Assembly (NCBI GenBank): GCA_049514555.1 | Contig: JBEKUY010000002.1 | Location: forward strand, 1 to 64,000 | Direction: 5' to 3' | DNA from: JBEKUY01 sp049514555 | GTDB taxonomy: Bacteria; Acidobacteriota; Terriglobia; Acidiferrales; UBA7541 | Length of the DNA stretch: 64,000 nucleotides | Shown here: positions 9,379-16,664 of the stretch, in pieces | Numbering within the stretch: the stretch's first letter is position 1 | How the letters are laid out: each line of letters starts with the position of its first letter | Notes under the pieces: generated by a model | Seen by the model: the letters and a program-made list of their open reading frames with translations, nothing else | The model's database searches: none | What the model was told of the DNA's origin: nothing | Made by a program: the position numbers and the translations under genes

Positions 9379-10119
9379 TTACAACAACCGATCAGAATTG
9401 CAATATATTCCGGCCTGGCTGGCTTTCTTGAGTGCTGCAAGGCCCTTGGCGTCTGTAACGGGGCGAGTCTCGAAACCCAATCGCCTCGCGGCAAGTACAA
9501 GCCGAAAAAGTCTTTGATTTATCTCATTACCTGTACAGCCAAGTTCTTGACCCACGGCGACTGAATCCCATCCCATCCGATACGACAAATAACAAATCCG
9601 AACCAGAAAGTGCACGTAGCTGCCCGCCCGCTTTAGATTCCTCAAATGCTGGAAACTGTGGTTCCCAGGCAACGGCTTATGTTTCCACTCGCAACGACCA
9701 TTCTCAGTGATTCGGTGCCCCCAATGACACCGCGCAATTTGCTCGTACTCTTTCAGCTGACGGTTGCTCAGACTCTTCAGCTCGTCAAGGGACACAGTAA
9801 GGCACCATTCTTTCTTAGGAAACTTGTAACAAGAATAAGTGTGGACCAACGCTGCGATGGTAGCGCGAAGCTGGATGTCGTTCAGCGAAAAGAGGGGTAC
9901 ACCACCCTTACGGCCAACGGGTCTTCGCTGAAGAAGGCGAATCCGGCCGCCGCCTTGTGAATCATAGCAAAACTTGTCAGCGTTGATATAACAACTCTGA
10001 TCAGCGAGTCCACGGAGGAGCTTCGCGTTGTCACTGGCAGACTTAAAGAACTGGTAAGGATCGTACATGAGTCCTGCGTGCGGCGGAGACGGCGGTAGAA
10101 TCTGAACAGCGGTAGCCAT
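9379..10119 (-). CDS. Hypothetical protein, 246 aa, with C-terminal HTH-like region
   Basis: No known family is recognised. The middle contains RCHWGHRITENGRCEWKHKP, a Cys/His-spaced segment (CHWGH...CEWKH) that could bind zinc. Residues around 195-230 (DSVAVGQELGCTGNEINQRL then FRLVLAARRLG) read like a sigma-region-4/LuxR-type helix-turn-helix with a following recognition helix. A DNA-binding regulator or small-terminase-like role is possible. Its ATG overlaps the TGA of the upstream zinc-ribbon gene by one base, so the two are coupled. Confidence 0.6.
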   Translation of the reverse strand: MATAVQILPPSPPHAGLMYDPYQFFKSASDNAKLLRGLADQSCYINADKFCYDSQGGGRIRLLQRRPVGRKGGVPLFSLNDIQLRATIAALVHTYSCYKFPKKEWCLTVSLDELKSLSNRQLKEYEQIARCHWGHRITENGRCEWKHKPLPGNHSFQHLRNLKRAGSYVHFLVRICYLSYRMGWDSVAVGQELGCTGNEINQRLFRLVLAARRLGFETRPVTDAKGLAALKKASQAGIYCNSDRLL

Positions 10120-10532
10120 CAGGAATCCTTCTCAAGGTGTCGCCTGTGCGGCGCCGGGAATGTCGTTTCACATTCCGCACATTTCCACTCACCGTTCTCT
10201 AAATCTTCGTGAATACTTGATCCGCAGCTGGGGCAAAAACCTAGCTGGTGCGCACTGACGTACTGCTTGTCGTGTTCGTTGAAAGGCCCTTTCCTTCGAA
10301 AGACAAACTTCGCGCTGCTTTCTTCTGGATATTTTCCTGAACTTCCCTCGGGCCGGGGCCAGCACCATTCACACGCTCTGTTGGTGTCTGGCCAGTCTGG
10401 GTTGAAGAGATGATGCGGACACCGATGGATCGTCCCCTCTGGGGGAACCTTACAAGGCTGTTCAACAATTACAGTGGGACCGTAGCGAGACGAGCTAATG
10501 AATCGCTCTTTGATTTTCCGTTTGAGAAACAA
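10119..10532 (-). CDS. Zinc-ribbon protein, 137 aa
   Basis: The C-terminus carries CPSCGSS then CAECETTFP, a classic two-knuckle rubredoxin-like zinc ribbon. The N-terminal half has extra Cys/His pairs (RCPHHLFN, CEWCW) that could form a second metal site. The protein is basic at its N-terminus (MFLKRKIKERF). The tandem 61-bp repeats lie directly upstream in its leader region. It is coupled to the 246-aa gene. A nucleic-acid-binding role in the element is likely but not shown. Confidence 0.6.
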   Translation of the reverse strand: MFLKRKIKERFISSSRYGPTVIVEQPCKVPPEGTIHRCPHHLFNPDWPDTNRACEWCWPRPEGSSGKYPEESSAKFVFRRKGPFNEHDKQYVSAHQLGFCPSCGSSIHEDLENGEWKCAECETTFPAPHRRHLEKDS

Positions 10533-10620
10533 GATTGCGACCTCGAAGGAAGGAGTGGAACCACTCTCGAACTACCAAAGCTGTTAGGACTTTTGGGAAC
10601 CACAGCGGATAAAAGGGATC

Positions 10621-10774
10621 GAGATTTGAAATCTGCTCCCAGAGCAAGTTGCTCTAACGGAGCTGGCGGACCAAAAAGAACGAGATTTGAAATCTGCTCC
10701 CAGAGCAAGTTGCTCTAACGGAGCTGGCGGACCAAAAAGAACGAGATTTGAAATCTGCTCCCAGAGCAGGTTGC
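10621..10774. repeat. 61-bp tandem repeat, about 2.5 copies, with internal palindromes
   Basis: Units start at 10621, 10682 and 10743 and are essentially identical until the third breaks off. Each holds two perfect odd palindromes, AGATTTGAAATCT and AGAGCAAGTTGCTCT. Read on the minus strand, a unit resembles pieces of a tRNA: an AGCTC...GAGC D-arm, a TTGCTCTGGGAGCA anticodon-arm-like hairpin with UGG in the loop, and a TTTCAAATC T-loop-like element. At 61 bases and with a shrunken D-loop it cannot be a normal tRNA. Confidence 0.8.
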
Positions 10775-10825
10775 TGAGCAACGCTGCTTTGCAGCCAGGC
10801 CTTGGAGATGGTTCTCACATCTCAA

Positions 10826-10862
10826 GAAAAACCGAGGCCGCCAGGGTGTCTCTGACGGCCTC
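10826..10862 (-). terminator. Rho-independent terminator of the capsid operon
   Basis: The minus strand forms GAGGCCG/CGGCCTC (10834-10840 with 10856-10862) followed by GGTTTTTC. It lies about 150 bp after the capsid stop codon. Confidence 0.8.
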
Positions 10863-11009
10863 AAGTTTCGCACTGTAAGGAACAGCACTTCCCACGGATG
10901 TATGAGAGGTAGAACACCTGACCGTTTCCGACTGGCTACGGAACTCACATCAAGTGAAGACCTCGCTGTCTCCGTGAGCTTTTATTTCGCCGACAGCCCT
11001 GCGAATCGG

Positions 11010-12245
11010 TTAGGAAATGGTTGCGTAGATAATCGGCGGCATGTCGCCCACAGAGGGGTCTGCCAGCCAGCTATCGGCACGCATCAATCCTTGATAAAGC
11101 GCGAGGCCTTTTTCAATCAAGCCCACGCCTTCAATCGAACGGTTGATTACCAGTTCGGATAGTCTGACGTGAAAATGGCTCAGGTCTCCGAAGATCAATT
11201 GGTTTTGAGCCAAGCTCGGGTTGAACGTTGGGTTCACATCGAGCGATGGCGATATAAGAACGGGTTTGCCAAGAAGAACTTCCTCATCTCTCTCCACACT
11301 CAGCAATGGCCGGTTCTGAATCCTGTCCGTTGCCTTGCGAATCAGCTTGTACACAGAGTCGCCACAGACCCAGCAGCACTTCGGACTGGCGCGATAAATT
11401 CTGTTGATGCTGAAAAAGATGTTGAGGAAATCGTCCAGCACAAGGCTTCCAGGCGTTGAGTTGCTCACACCGCTGTTAGCGGCCTTGACCGCGATGCCTT
11501 GCGGCTCGTCTGTACCCGTTCCGTTGACCAACTGCTTGCCGATGCCCCTTGCAAAACCGACACCATAAGCACGCGCCAGCAATTCCATCGTGGGTCGGAA
11601 GCTGTCCTGGTCAAATTCAAACGATGCAACCAAATTGATTCGGTGCATAAAGCCGCCAAGCAATTTTGCGGTCGTAGTCGGAACAATGAAGTCGCTCGAC
11701 GGCGCGTCATCCGACTCAGCTACCTGCTCCGATTCAATAGTTGTCAAATCCCACGCAGGCAACTGTAGGGGCCGCAATCCAAGACCAATGCCAGGGTGGA
11801 GGTTTACGTAATCCCCATCGGTGAGTGGATCAACCTGGGCCATCGCTTCTGTCACTTGTTCCCAAAACTCCAGTGGGACAAATGAACCACCGGTCGTGTT
11901 GATAGCTGACAGTTGGGGGTTATTGGTGATTAGGTCGCGCTGCTCTTCCTCATTACCATTGAGGTAAGCTCTGAAAAGCCGTTCCTCGAGGGTGAGCTGG
12001 CCTGCGCGCTCGCGCTTGAAGTTGATTGGCTTCTGGCCTTCACGAACGAGGCGCGAGTTGACTTGCTGCTCCGCTACCTCTTCGGGACTGTAGCCCGCCT
12101 TCAATGCACTGACCCTCACGGATAAGAAATCAAAACGCGCTCTGTCCTCGCGCGTCATTCTTGGTTTCTTGGTGATGCTATTCATCTCGAAAAGATCGGC
12201 CTCGATGGCACGATTTCTCGAAAACGTTTGTTCGAGTGTAGACAT
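11010..12245 (-). CDS. Phage major capsid protein, HK97 fold
   Basis: The 411-residue protein has a charged helical N-terminal region (about 1-105) like the delta/scaffold segment of HK97 capsids. It is followed by NTTGGSFVPLEFWEQV, the usual start of the mature capsid core, and by typical blocks: LLGGFMHRINLVASFEFDQD, RGIGKQLVNGTGTDEPQGI, LLGKPVLISPSLD and IFGDLSHFHVRLSE. No prohead protease of the usual U35, S14 or S49 type lies next to it, and no portal gene either. The N-terminal segment suggests that maturation cleavage is expected, so a helper phage or an element-encoded hydrolase would have to supply it. Confidence 0.88.
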   Translation of the reverse strand: MSTLEQTFSRNRAIEADLFEMNSITKKPRMTREDRARFDFLSVRVSALKAGYSPEEVAEQQVNSRLVREGQKPINFKRERAGQLTLEERLFRAYLNGNEEEQRDLITNNPQLSAINTTGGSFVPLEFWEQVTEAMAQVDPLTDGDYVNLHPGIGLGLRPLQLPAWDLTTIESEQVAESDDAPSSDFIVPTTTAKLLGGFMHRINLVASFEFDQDSFRPTMELLARAYGVGFARGIGKQLVNGTGTDEPQGIAVKAANSGVSNSTPGSLVLDDFLNIFFSINRIYRASPKCCWVCGDSVYKLIRKATDRIQNRPLLSVERDEEVLLGKPVLISPSLDVNPTFNPSLAQNQLIFGDLSHFHVRLSELVINRSIEGVGLIEKGLALYQGLMRADSWLADPSVGDMPPIIYATIS

Positions 12246-12329
12246 AATCGTTCCTTTTCTGCCAACGAGATAGTGCGCTGGCGCACATGGATTTACCGCG
12301 TTTACGTCGCGGCCATCGTTTCGTTGCTA

Positions 12330-12581
12330 TTAAGCAGCAGCGGAAACTGTTTTAGAAATGTCCAGGCGGTCGCGCAACTCAGCCTTCCTCGCGCGCTCTT
12401 CGAGGTCAATGCCGACGAGTCGTGCCCGCGCTTCAATGATGTGTGTTCGAATCGGTTCCGGGCAACCAGCCGGGATTGGCGGAAATTGGTTGGCTGGCCG
12501 TATGGAAACTTCCCTCTCGTCAAACATCGAAGTGCCTGACAGAGCGCGGACCTCTTCACTCGTCAAATAATCAATAAGCAT
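12330..12581 (-). CDS. Hypothetical small protein, 83 aa, upstream of capsid gene
   Basis: AAAAGGAG lies 5 bases before the ATG. The N-terminus (LIDYLTSEEVRALSG) is acidic and helical, the middle is Pro-rich, and the C-terminal half is a charged helix (IIEARARLVGIDLEERARKA). Small helical proteins placed just upstream of HK97 capsid genes often act as scaffolding or decoration proteins. That role is inferred from position only. Confidence 0.6.
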   Translation of the reverse strand: MLIDYLTSEEVRALSGTSMFDEREVSIRPANQFPPIPAGCPEPIRTHIIEARARLVGIDLEERARKAELRDRLDISKTVSAAA

Positions 12582-12593
12582 GGTTTCTCCTTT

Positions 12594-12935
12594 TCAACTC
12601 AAAAACCGAACTTTCTTCTTTGGCAGCATTCGCTGGTACTGTTCCGCGATGTCCGCAGGAACCGGCTCAGCCACGCCACAATGAATAAATTTGTGCTCGT
12701 GAGCAGTCGGCCCTAAATTGTTCACCACGTCATGGCAAGTTGCACATTTAGCGTGGATGTACAACTCCTGCGTGAAGGTTGAGCGATTCACGCTCCAACT
12801 CGTCTTTGGTACTCGCTTTGGTGCGGGTGCAGGCACTGGTTCAACGGGTGAGCCGGGCCAGAGCACTAGTATTTCCGCAAGACTAGCTTCCACATCGAAA
12901 GTTCGACGCGGATTCGACTTCAATTGCAGTTTCAC
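12594..12935 (-). CDS. Hypothetical protein, 113 aa, with CATCH motif
   Basis: The start is taken as GTG at 12935 because AAGGAGAACAAC precedes it; a longer frame to 13034 has no such signal. The N-terminus (VKLQLKSNPRRTFDVEASLA) is strand-rich. Around residue 75 is KCATCHDVVNNLG. This matches the CxxCH haem-binding pattern, but the protein has no signal peptide, so metal binding or chance is more likely. A second Cys/His cluster (HEHKFIHCG) follows closely and could complete a zinc site. Confidence 0.6.
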   Translation of the reverse strand: MKLQLKSNPRRTFDVEASLAEILVLWPGSPVEPVPAPAPKRVPKTSWSVNRSTFTQELYIHAKCATCHDVVNNLGPTAHEHKFIHCGVAEPVPADIAEQYQRMLPKKKVRFLS

Positions 12936-13046
12936 GTTGTTCTCCTTGTCGCCGAGAAGGCGTGCGTTGGTGTCGCGGGACGCACCGCGTGATAGTTTTT
13001 CCGGGTCAAGGTGACCCACAACTGGCTTACGCAATACGACACGCTG

Positions 13047-13244
13047 TTATGGCTTCTCCTGACTCGGTTTGAAAGGCAGCGCCTGGCCCACGGCTGGACC
13101 GAGGGCCGGCGCTAATTGTGTCGCGCTTCGCGAGGCAATCGGTGCGCAGCCACAATCTCTTGTTCGGGTTCGACTGAAAGATAGATAGCCCCGGAGAATC
13201 CATTTTCGATCTAATTCAGTTCGGCAGAGTGTTGGCTTGCTCAT
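13047..13244 (-). CDS. Possible small protein, 65 aa
   Basis: An ATG at 13244 follows the stop of the OB-fold-like gene by a few bases. The frame encodes a basic N-terminus (MSKPTLCRTELDRKW) and an Ala/Pro-rich end (LAPALGPAVGQALPFKPSQ). There is no strong Shine-Dalgarno site and no family, so this may be a spurious ORF that happens to fill the gap between two better-supported genes. Confidence 0.35.
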   Translation of the reverse strand: MSKPTLCRTELDRKWILRGYLSFSRTRTRDCGCAPIASRSATQLAPALGPAVGQALPFKPSQEKP

Positions 13245-13248
13245 TAAC

Positions 13249-13455
13249 TCAGCTCGTTCGGACAGGCTGCTGCACTTTGGAAATGTTGCGCGCGGTGCGC
13301 CGCGTATTGTCCACGCAGCCGTCAAAAGTCACTTCATCGCCGTTCTTCAAAAGAACACCGCTGCCAAAGAAGGTGAAGAAATAGCGATATTCGCCCGGAC
13401 CTTCAATGACACCCGTCCGCGTCATTCCATCGAATTTGAGCACAGTTCCAACCAC
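13249..13455 (-). CDS. Cold-shock-domain-like OB-fold protein, 68 aa
   Basis: The sequence follows the cold-shock pattern: GTVLKFDGMTRTGVIEGPGE corresponds to the GxVKWFN...GFI strands, RYFFTFFGSGVLLKNGDEV to the FVH region and LxxGxxV turn, and ISKVQQP to the final strand. The RNP1 aromatic residues are only partly conserved. It probably binds single-stranded nucleic acid. Its position between the terminase and capsid genes suggests a structural or DNA-processing role in the satellite. Confidence 0.6.
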   Translation of the reverse strand: MVGTVLKFDGMTRTGVIEGPGEYRYFFTFFGSGVLLKNGDEVTFDGCVDNTRRTARNISKVQQPVRTS

Positions 13456-13472
13456 GCATATTCGCGCAGCTG

Positions 13473-13649
13473 TTAGGTGTTTTCGGCAGCGGTTTCATAG
13501 TACGGTGCCAAAATGTGGCCCACGCGGAGAACGACCTCTATCGGGTCTAGCCGGTTAAGTTCCTCAACGTCAAAACCACGCAAGGTCAACTCGTCAGTTG
13601 CAGCATCCAACGCCCGGATGACGTCGGCTTCAGTTGATGCTACGGACAT
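13473..13649 (-). CDS. Hypothetical small protein, 58 aa
   Basis: The ATG at 13649 lies inside the end of the terminase gene (20-bp overlap) and is preceded by AAGGAG. The product is acidic and helical (MSVASTEADVIRALDAATDE, then LDPIEVVLRVGHILAPYY). No family is recognised. The overlap places it in the packaging and capsid transcript. Confidence 0.55.
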   Translation of the reverse strand: MSVASTEADVIRALDAATDELTLRGFDVEELNRLDPIEVVLRVGHILAPYYETAAENT

Positions 13650-14157
13650 TTTGTTCTTTCTCCTTCATCTGCTGGCGTAACCAGCCGATCGATCCTTTAG
13701 GAAAATCCTGCTTAACCTCATGTGCTGCTGGCTTCACTTTTTCGCGGTGGTAAGGCGTCAACCCCAGCCGGTCGAGGATGGCGACCATCGATTTCTCAGC
13801 GCGTTCCGCAATCGCAAGGTTGATGTTCGGCTTCTCGACTTGGTGCGGCTGGCCGTTTGAGTCGAGTCTTGTGTACTGGACAACGATGCCTTCGATTTGA
13901 ATCGCGGCGTCCGCCTGGCGCTGCCTGTCCCAGCTTGTCGCGTACAGTCGCAGGAGTTCTCCGTCGCCTCGGGTCAGCGCACGCCGTTCCGCCAACAGTC
14001 GACACATCTGCCGGAAAACCTTCTGCGCTTCTTTCGATAGTCCGCGAGGACGCTTCGGCCACCCTTCGCGCACAACACTCTCGGGTTTCGGGCGCGCCTG
14101 GCTCCGTGTTCCTTCCAGTTGATGTTGCTCCGCGGATTTCGCTGGCATCGGCGACAT
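13630..14157 (-). CDS. P27-family phage terminase small subunit
   Basis: The start is the ATG at 14157, with GGAG five bases upstream. Of about 175 residues, 30-125 fit the P27 family: a helical DNA-binding core (LSKEAQKVFRQMCRLLAERR, LTRGDGELLRLYATSWDRQR), a Gly turn before a strand (GIVVQYTRLDSNG), the NxxLAIAERAEKSM helix, and the family signature LGLTPYHREKV. P27 proteins recognise the cos/pac site for HK97-like phages. Here no large subunit is encoded nearby. This matches the strategy of satellites, which redirect a helper's large terminase with their own small subunit. Confidence 0.85.
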   Translation of the reverse strand: MSPMPAKSAEQHQLEGTRSQARPKPESVVREGWPKRPRGLSKEAQKVFRQMCRLLAERRALTRGDGELLRLYATSWDRQRQADAAIQIEGIVVQYTRLDSNGQPHQVEKPNINLAIAERAEKSMVAILDRLGLTPYHREKVKPAAHEVKQDFPKGSIGWLRQQMKEKEQNVRSIN

Positions 14158-14418
14158 AAACACTCCGAATAGGTGCGCCCGGCCGGCCGCGAGGCTGCGG
14201 AGGCCGAGCGCAGTTCTTCCACGAGCCCTGGCAGGTTGTGGAGATCAATATCGATTGTGTGGGTGGCCAGAGCTCTTCAGCTTATTCAGTCGCTGTTACG
14301 ACTCCTTACGATAGCTTTGTCGATCCATTCCGATGTGTTTCCGTTTCGTTGTTTGGCTTCTGGATTAGCATTGTCGATCTACAGTGGCCTATGGGATGCT
14401 TTGACTGAGGTGAAATAG

Positions 14419-14703
14419 ATGGTGCCAAGCTACGTCATCCGCTTACGAGACACTTACCTGTCCAAAGTTTCGGATAGGAGATCTGTCCGAGACCTTCTCT
14501 TTGCGGACTTGCTTGAGCTACAGGTACCTGAGCTATTTGGCTATCCGGATTGGCGAAACGACTGGCTCGTGGAAAAGAAACTACCGAGGCGTCCAGTCAG
14601 CAACGACGAAGGAGAGATTGAAAAGTGGGAACCCATCGTGCCTCCGGAAACAGACTTGGATGCAATTTGGAATGTCGTTGAAGAGGCGATGCGAGTCGGA
14701 TAA
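14419..14703 (+). CDS. Hypothetical protein, 94 aa, divergent from terminase gene
   Basis: GAGGTGAAATAG precedes the ATG. The protein begins with a basic helix (VIRLRDTYLSKVSDRRSVRD), has a central WRNDWLVEKKLPRRP stretch and ends in an acidic helix (ETDLDAIWNVVEEAMRVG). No family is recognised. It is one of two plus-strand genes in the element and is transcribed away from the packaging module, so it may be under separate control. Confidence 0.5.
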   Translation: MVPSYVIRLRDTYLSKVSDRRSVRDLLFADLLELQVPELFGYPDWRNDWLVEKKLPRRPVSNDEGEIEKWEPIVPPETDLDAIWNVVEEAMRVG

Positions 14704-15190
14704 GAAACAAGCCGCCGAAAGAAACCCCAGAGAGTGTCTTCATAAGAAAAGAATTTCGAGTGGAAAAAGGTTTGAGTACAAACCAATGGCGCGCGGATTT
14801 TTAGATCGACAAGAAATCCTTTCGACCCCCCTTCCCCTATCTCCACTAGAATCAACTCTTTATGTGCTATTTCAGTGCTGGTGACACCGACTCAGCGCAT
14901 GCGTGGGTCGTTGCCAGAGCTCTACCATAACTCCTCTGCCAATGCTCATAGTTTGGGGCGTTTCTGTTCAGTTCTGCGGTGGTTCCGCTCGCTTCTTCGC
15001 TGTTTCTGTTTGATTCTGCGTCGATCTTGGCGGGTTCCTGCGGTGTTCTGGTTGGATTGCATCCACTCCTGATACCAGGTGGGTAGGTGATATAGGGTTG
15101 TGGGGGTGCCCAAAGGGATGCAAGCGGACGCGGAGGGTTTCTCTGCGCTCTCCATGGCATCCAGCGCGATGTCGCGTCAGTGCGTGATGC
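14704..15190. other. Stretch without a convincing gene
   Basis: Overlapping minus-strand ORFs exist between 14867 and 15279 in all three frames. All are low-complexity and basic, arising from a purine-rich AGAA/CGCAG-biased tract near 14970-15060, and none has a clear ribosome-binding site. A weak candidate starts at 15155. I would not annotate it. Confidence 0.5.
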
Positions 15191-15364
15191 TCAACGAGCC
15201 TTTGGAGGCCACGCGTTCTCGCGGGGCTTGCGCCGGATGGGCTTGGCCTTGGCCTTGTCTTCTCGCTCACACTCCGCACACACTACTTGCCGACCAGCTT
15301 GTCCGTATCTGATCTGTAGCACGTGACCTGGGTGTTGCTTGCACTGGCGTTCATAATTACTCAT
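15191..15364 (-). CDS. Small Cys-containing protein, 57 aa (micro-gene cluster)
   Basis: The frame runs from ATG 15364 to TGA 15191. Cys and His residues are arranged as C-x2-H near residue 8 (CKQHPGHV) and CAEC near residue 30, which together can form a zinc site. The C-terminus is Lys/Arg/Pro-rich (KAKAKPIRRKPRENAWPPK). The start overlaps the stop of the 51-aa gene (ATGA), so it is the last of three coupled micro-genes. A small nucleic-acid-binding protein is plausible. Confidence 0.5.
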   Translation of the reverse strand: MSNYERQCKQHPGHVLQIRYGQAGRQVVCAECEREDKAKAKPIRRKPRENAWPPKAR

Positions 15365-15516
15365 GTGGTCTTCCTACGCGGCCGGGCGGCGTACCAATCG
15401 TTGATGTGCTTCTGGTAGAGCTCGTCACGTGCGCGGGCAGCGAAGTTTTCGATCCTCTCCAAAAGCCACGTCCGAAATTCATACAAGAGCATTCTCGTTT
15501 TCTGGCGTCTTGTCAT
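15361..15516 (-). CDS. Hypothetical small basic helical protein, 51 aa (micro-gene cluster)
   Basis: The frame runs from ATG 15516 to TGA 15361 and overlaps by 4 bp (ATGA) with genes on both sides. It is strongly basic and helical (RRQKTRMLLYEFRTWLLERI, then ARDELYQKHINDWYAARPRR). No family is recognised. The double overlap argues that it is translated. Confidence 0.5.
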   Translation of the reverse strand: MTRRQKTRMLLYEFRTWLLERIENFAARARDELYQKHINDWYAARPRRKTT

Positions 15517-15626
15517 TTGTCAGTCTTCTCCTTTGGCCGCTCGGGATCCTTGTCGGCCAGCTTTTTGGCGTCTTCCAAATCATCCAGCCAGCGTTTGTCG
15601 CGCTCGGCTTGTTCTTCGGGCGTCAT
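15513..15626 (-). CDS. Hypothetical small acidic protein, 37 aa (micro-gene cluster)
   Basis: The start is the ATG at 15626 with GGGAGGCAAGG upstream; the frame extends further but without signals. The peptide is a charged helix (MTPEEQAERDKRWLDDLEDA) ending in KEKTDK. Its stop overlaps the next ATG. It is the first of the three coupled micro-genes. Confidence 0.45.
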   Translation of the reverse strand: MTPEEQAERDKRWLDDLEDAKKLADKDPERPKEKTDK

Positions 15627-15982
15627 CCTTGCCTCCCGTCTTGAAAATGGGTTCGGTATGCGACACTCAACTATCCCTTGGCGCCGACCAAGAGCGGCGT
15701 TAGTTGTGTGCGGGGCTACCGAACCCTGTCGATACGCATGCCCCACTGCGTATGAGGTCAGGCTTTGCAGCCTGTCGACGAATCCAATCTCTTTCGTGAT
15801 CCATGAGGCTGTTTTGACTTTCTATTTTCCAAACAGCCATCTGTGATGTCGCTACGTTCGCGCTGCGTCCGCGCTACATCGGGCGGCTTAACTCTCTGAA
15901 TTTACAAGACCGTTGCGGGCCATCAAAATGCGTTCACGATACGTTCGGTGTGCTATGGCATTGCTTCGCCATTACATCGGTA
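15627..15982. other. Stretch without a gene
   Basis: No ORF with a start signal is seen on either strand. The sequence includes a direct-repeat-like CGCTACGTTCGCGCTGCGTCCGCGCTAC tract near 15848 (imperfect) and CAACTA...TTAGTTG arms near 15669-15708. It is probably the leader of the micro-gene cluster. Confidence 0.45.
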
Positions 15983-16177
15983 TTATGTTCGTAGTGGATC
16001 GGCTTCCTTCTGGGCAAAAACCTGCCGCTTTGTTTTCCGACAGTGAGGGCAACGCTTCGGAGTCGCTAGCTGTTTTCGCTGGTAATAGCTCTGCTCTCCG
16101 GCCGTCCACACGAAATCGTGTCCGCAGTCCTGGCACACAAGAGTCTTATCGTTGAACACTTGACGTGTCTCACTCAT
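15983..16177 (-). CDS. Zinc-ribbon protein, 64 aa
   Basis: The start is the ATG at 16177, within the end of the preceding ORF (8-bp overlap). The motif LVCQDCGHDFVWTAGEQ, then YYQRKQLATPKRCPHCR, matches the 'probable zinc-ribbon' family (two CxxC knuckles around an F-x-T-x-x-EQ-x-x-Y core). Members are found in phages and many bacteria. Function is unknown, and DNA or RNA binding is assumed from the fold. Confidence 0.7.
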   Translation of the reverse strand: MSETRQVFNDKTLVCQDCGHDFVWTAGEQSYYQRKQLATPKRCPHCRKTKRQVFAQKEADPLRT

Positions 16178-16664
16178 TGTCTTTGCTCCGATATCCCAGC
16201 TGTTCGAAAGCAAGCGCGATACTCAGCTTGTCTTTGGCTTGCTCTTCAATGAATTTCGACCATGGATAGTCAAGCCCTTTAAGACCTTGCGGTCGTTCCG
16301 CAAAATTACTGAGCAGTCTTTCAAACACTTTGCAGGCATGCTTGGCCGGCTCTTTCCATCTTTTCCTAACAAATTCGCCTTCCAAATCCTTCAAGAACTT
16401 CTCTAACTCGCTTCGTTGCTCGTCGTTCGGCTTTCCCATAGCGATCACAAAATTGCGATCACCAAAATCATCGGCTTTACCTTGGTCGTCACATGTAATG
16501 TCGACAGAGAGCAACCAACCGTCCAACCTGCCTACCGATTTTTGTTCCGACACCGAAGGTGGCGGTTGGTTGGTAGGGAATATCTTCTTTTGTATGGAAT
16601 CTACTACGGAATCAATACAGGATTGCCCTTGCTGGTCCCGAGGGTTGACTTCCCGTCCCAGCAA
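16170..16664 (-). CDS. C-terminal part of the replication protein (frame-shifted from upstream ORF)
   Basis: The 164-aa ORF opens at a TTG (16664) inside the iteron array and begins LGREVNPRDQQGQ, the same 12-residue repeat (EVNPRDxQG) encoded by the upstream gene in another frame. Two indels account for the shift: one base is missing in the third repeat and the last repeat interval is 23 instead of 36 bp. Restoring these 14 bases gives one continuous frame from 17268 to 16170 (1113 bases, 371 codons). The C-terminal domain (SVDITCDDQGKADDFGDRNF, FLKDLEGEFVRKRWKEPAKH) is not recognised. By analogy with lambda O it would contact a helicase loader. AAAGG before the TTG might permit re-initiation. 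Confidence 0.65.
   Translation of the reverse strand: MLGREVNPRDQQGQSCIDSVVDSIQKKIFPTNQPPPSVSEQKSVGRLDGWLLSVDITCDDQGKADDFGDRNFVIAMGKPNDEQRSELEKFLKDLEGEFVRKRWKEPAKHACKVFERLLSNFAERPQGLKGLDYPWSKFIEEQAKDKLSIALAFEQLGYRSKDNE

Larger units (their letters stand above)
10533..11009. other. Non-coding region between capsid and zinc-ribbon genes
   Basis: No convincing gene on either strand. It contains the 61-bp tandem repeat, the capsid operon terminator and, near 10553-10565, a short inverted pair (AGTGG/CCACT). It is the leader of the minus-strand gene starting at 10532 and a plausible regulatory or packaging locus. Confidence 0.6.

Noticed and set aside
10621..10774. CRISPR-like array
   Set aside because: Repeats are contiguous with no spacers and there is no cas gene; it is a simple tandem repeat.
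10621..10774. Functional tRNA-Pro genes in the tandem repeat
   Set aside because: Units are only 61 bases, lack acceptor pairing, have a shrunken D-loop and C instead of U33.
12594..12935. Cytochrome c from a CxxCH motif
   Set aside because: The protein has no export signal and no Met ligand pattern; a zinc site or chance is more likely.
14867..15279. Overlapping basic minus-strand ORFs in three frames
   Set aside because: They arise from a purine-biased tract, lack ribosome-binding sites and have low-complexity products.
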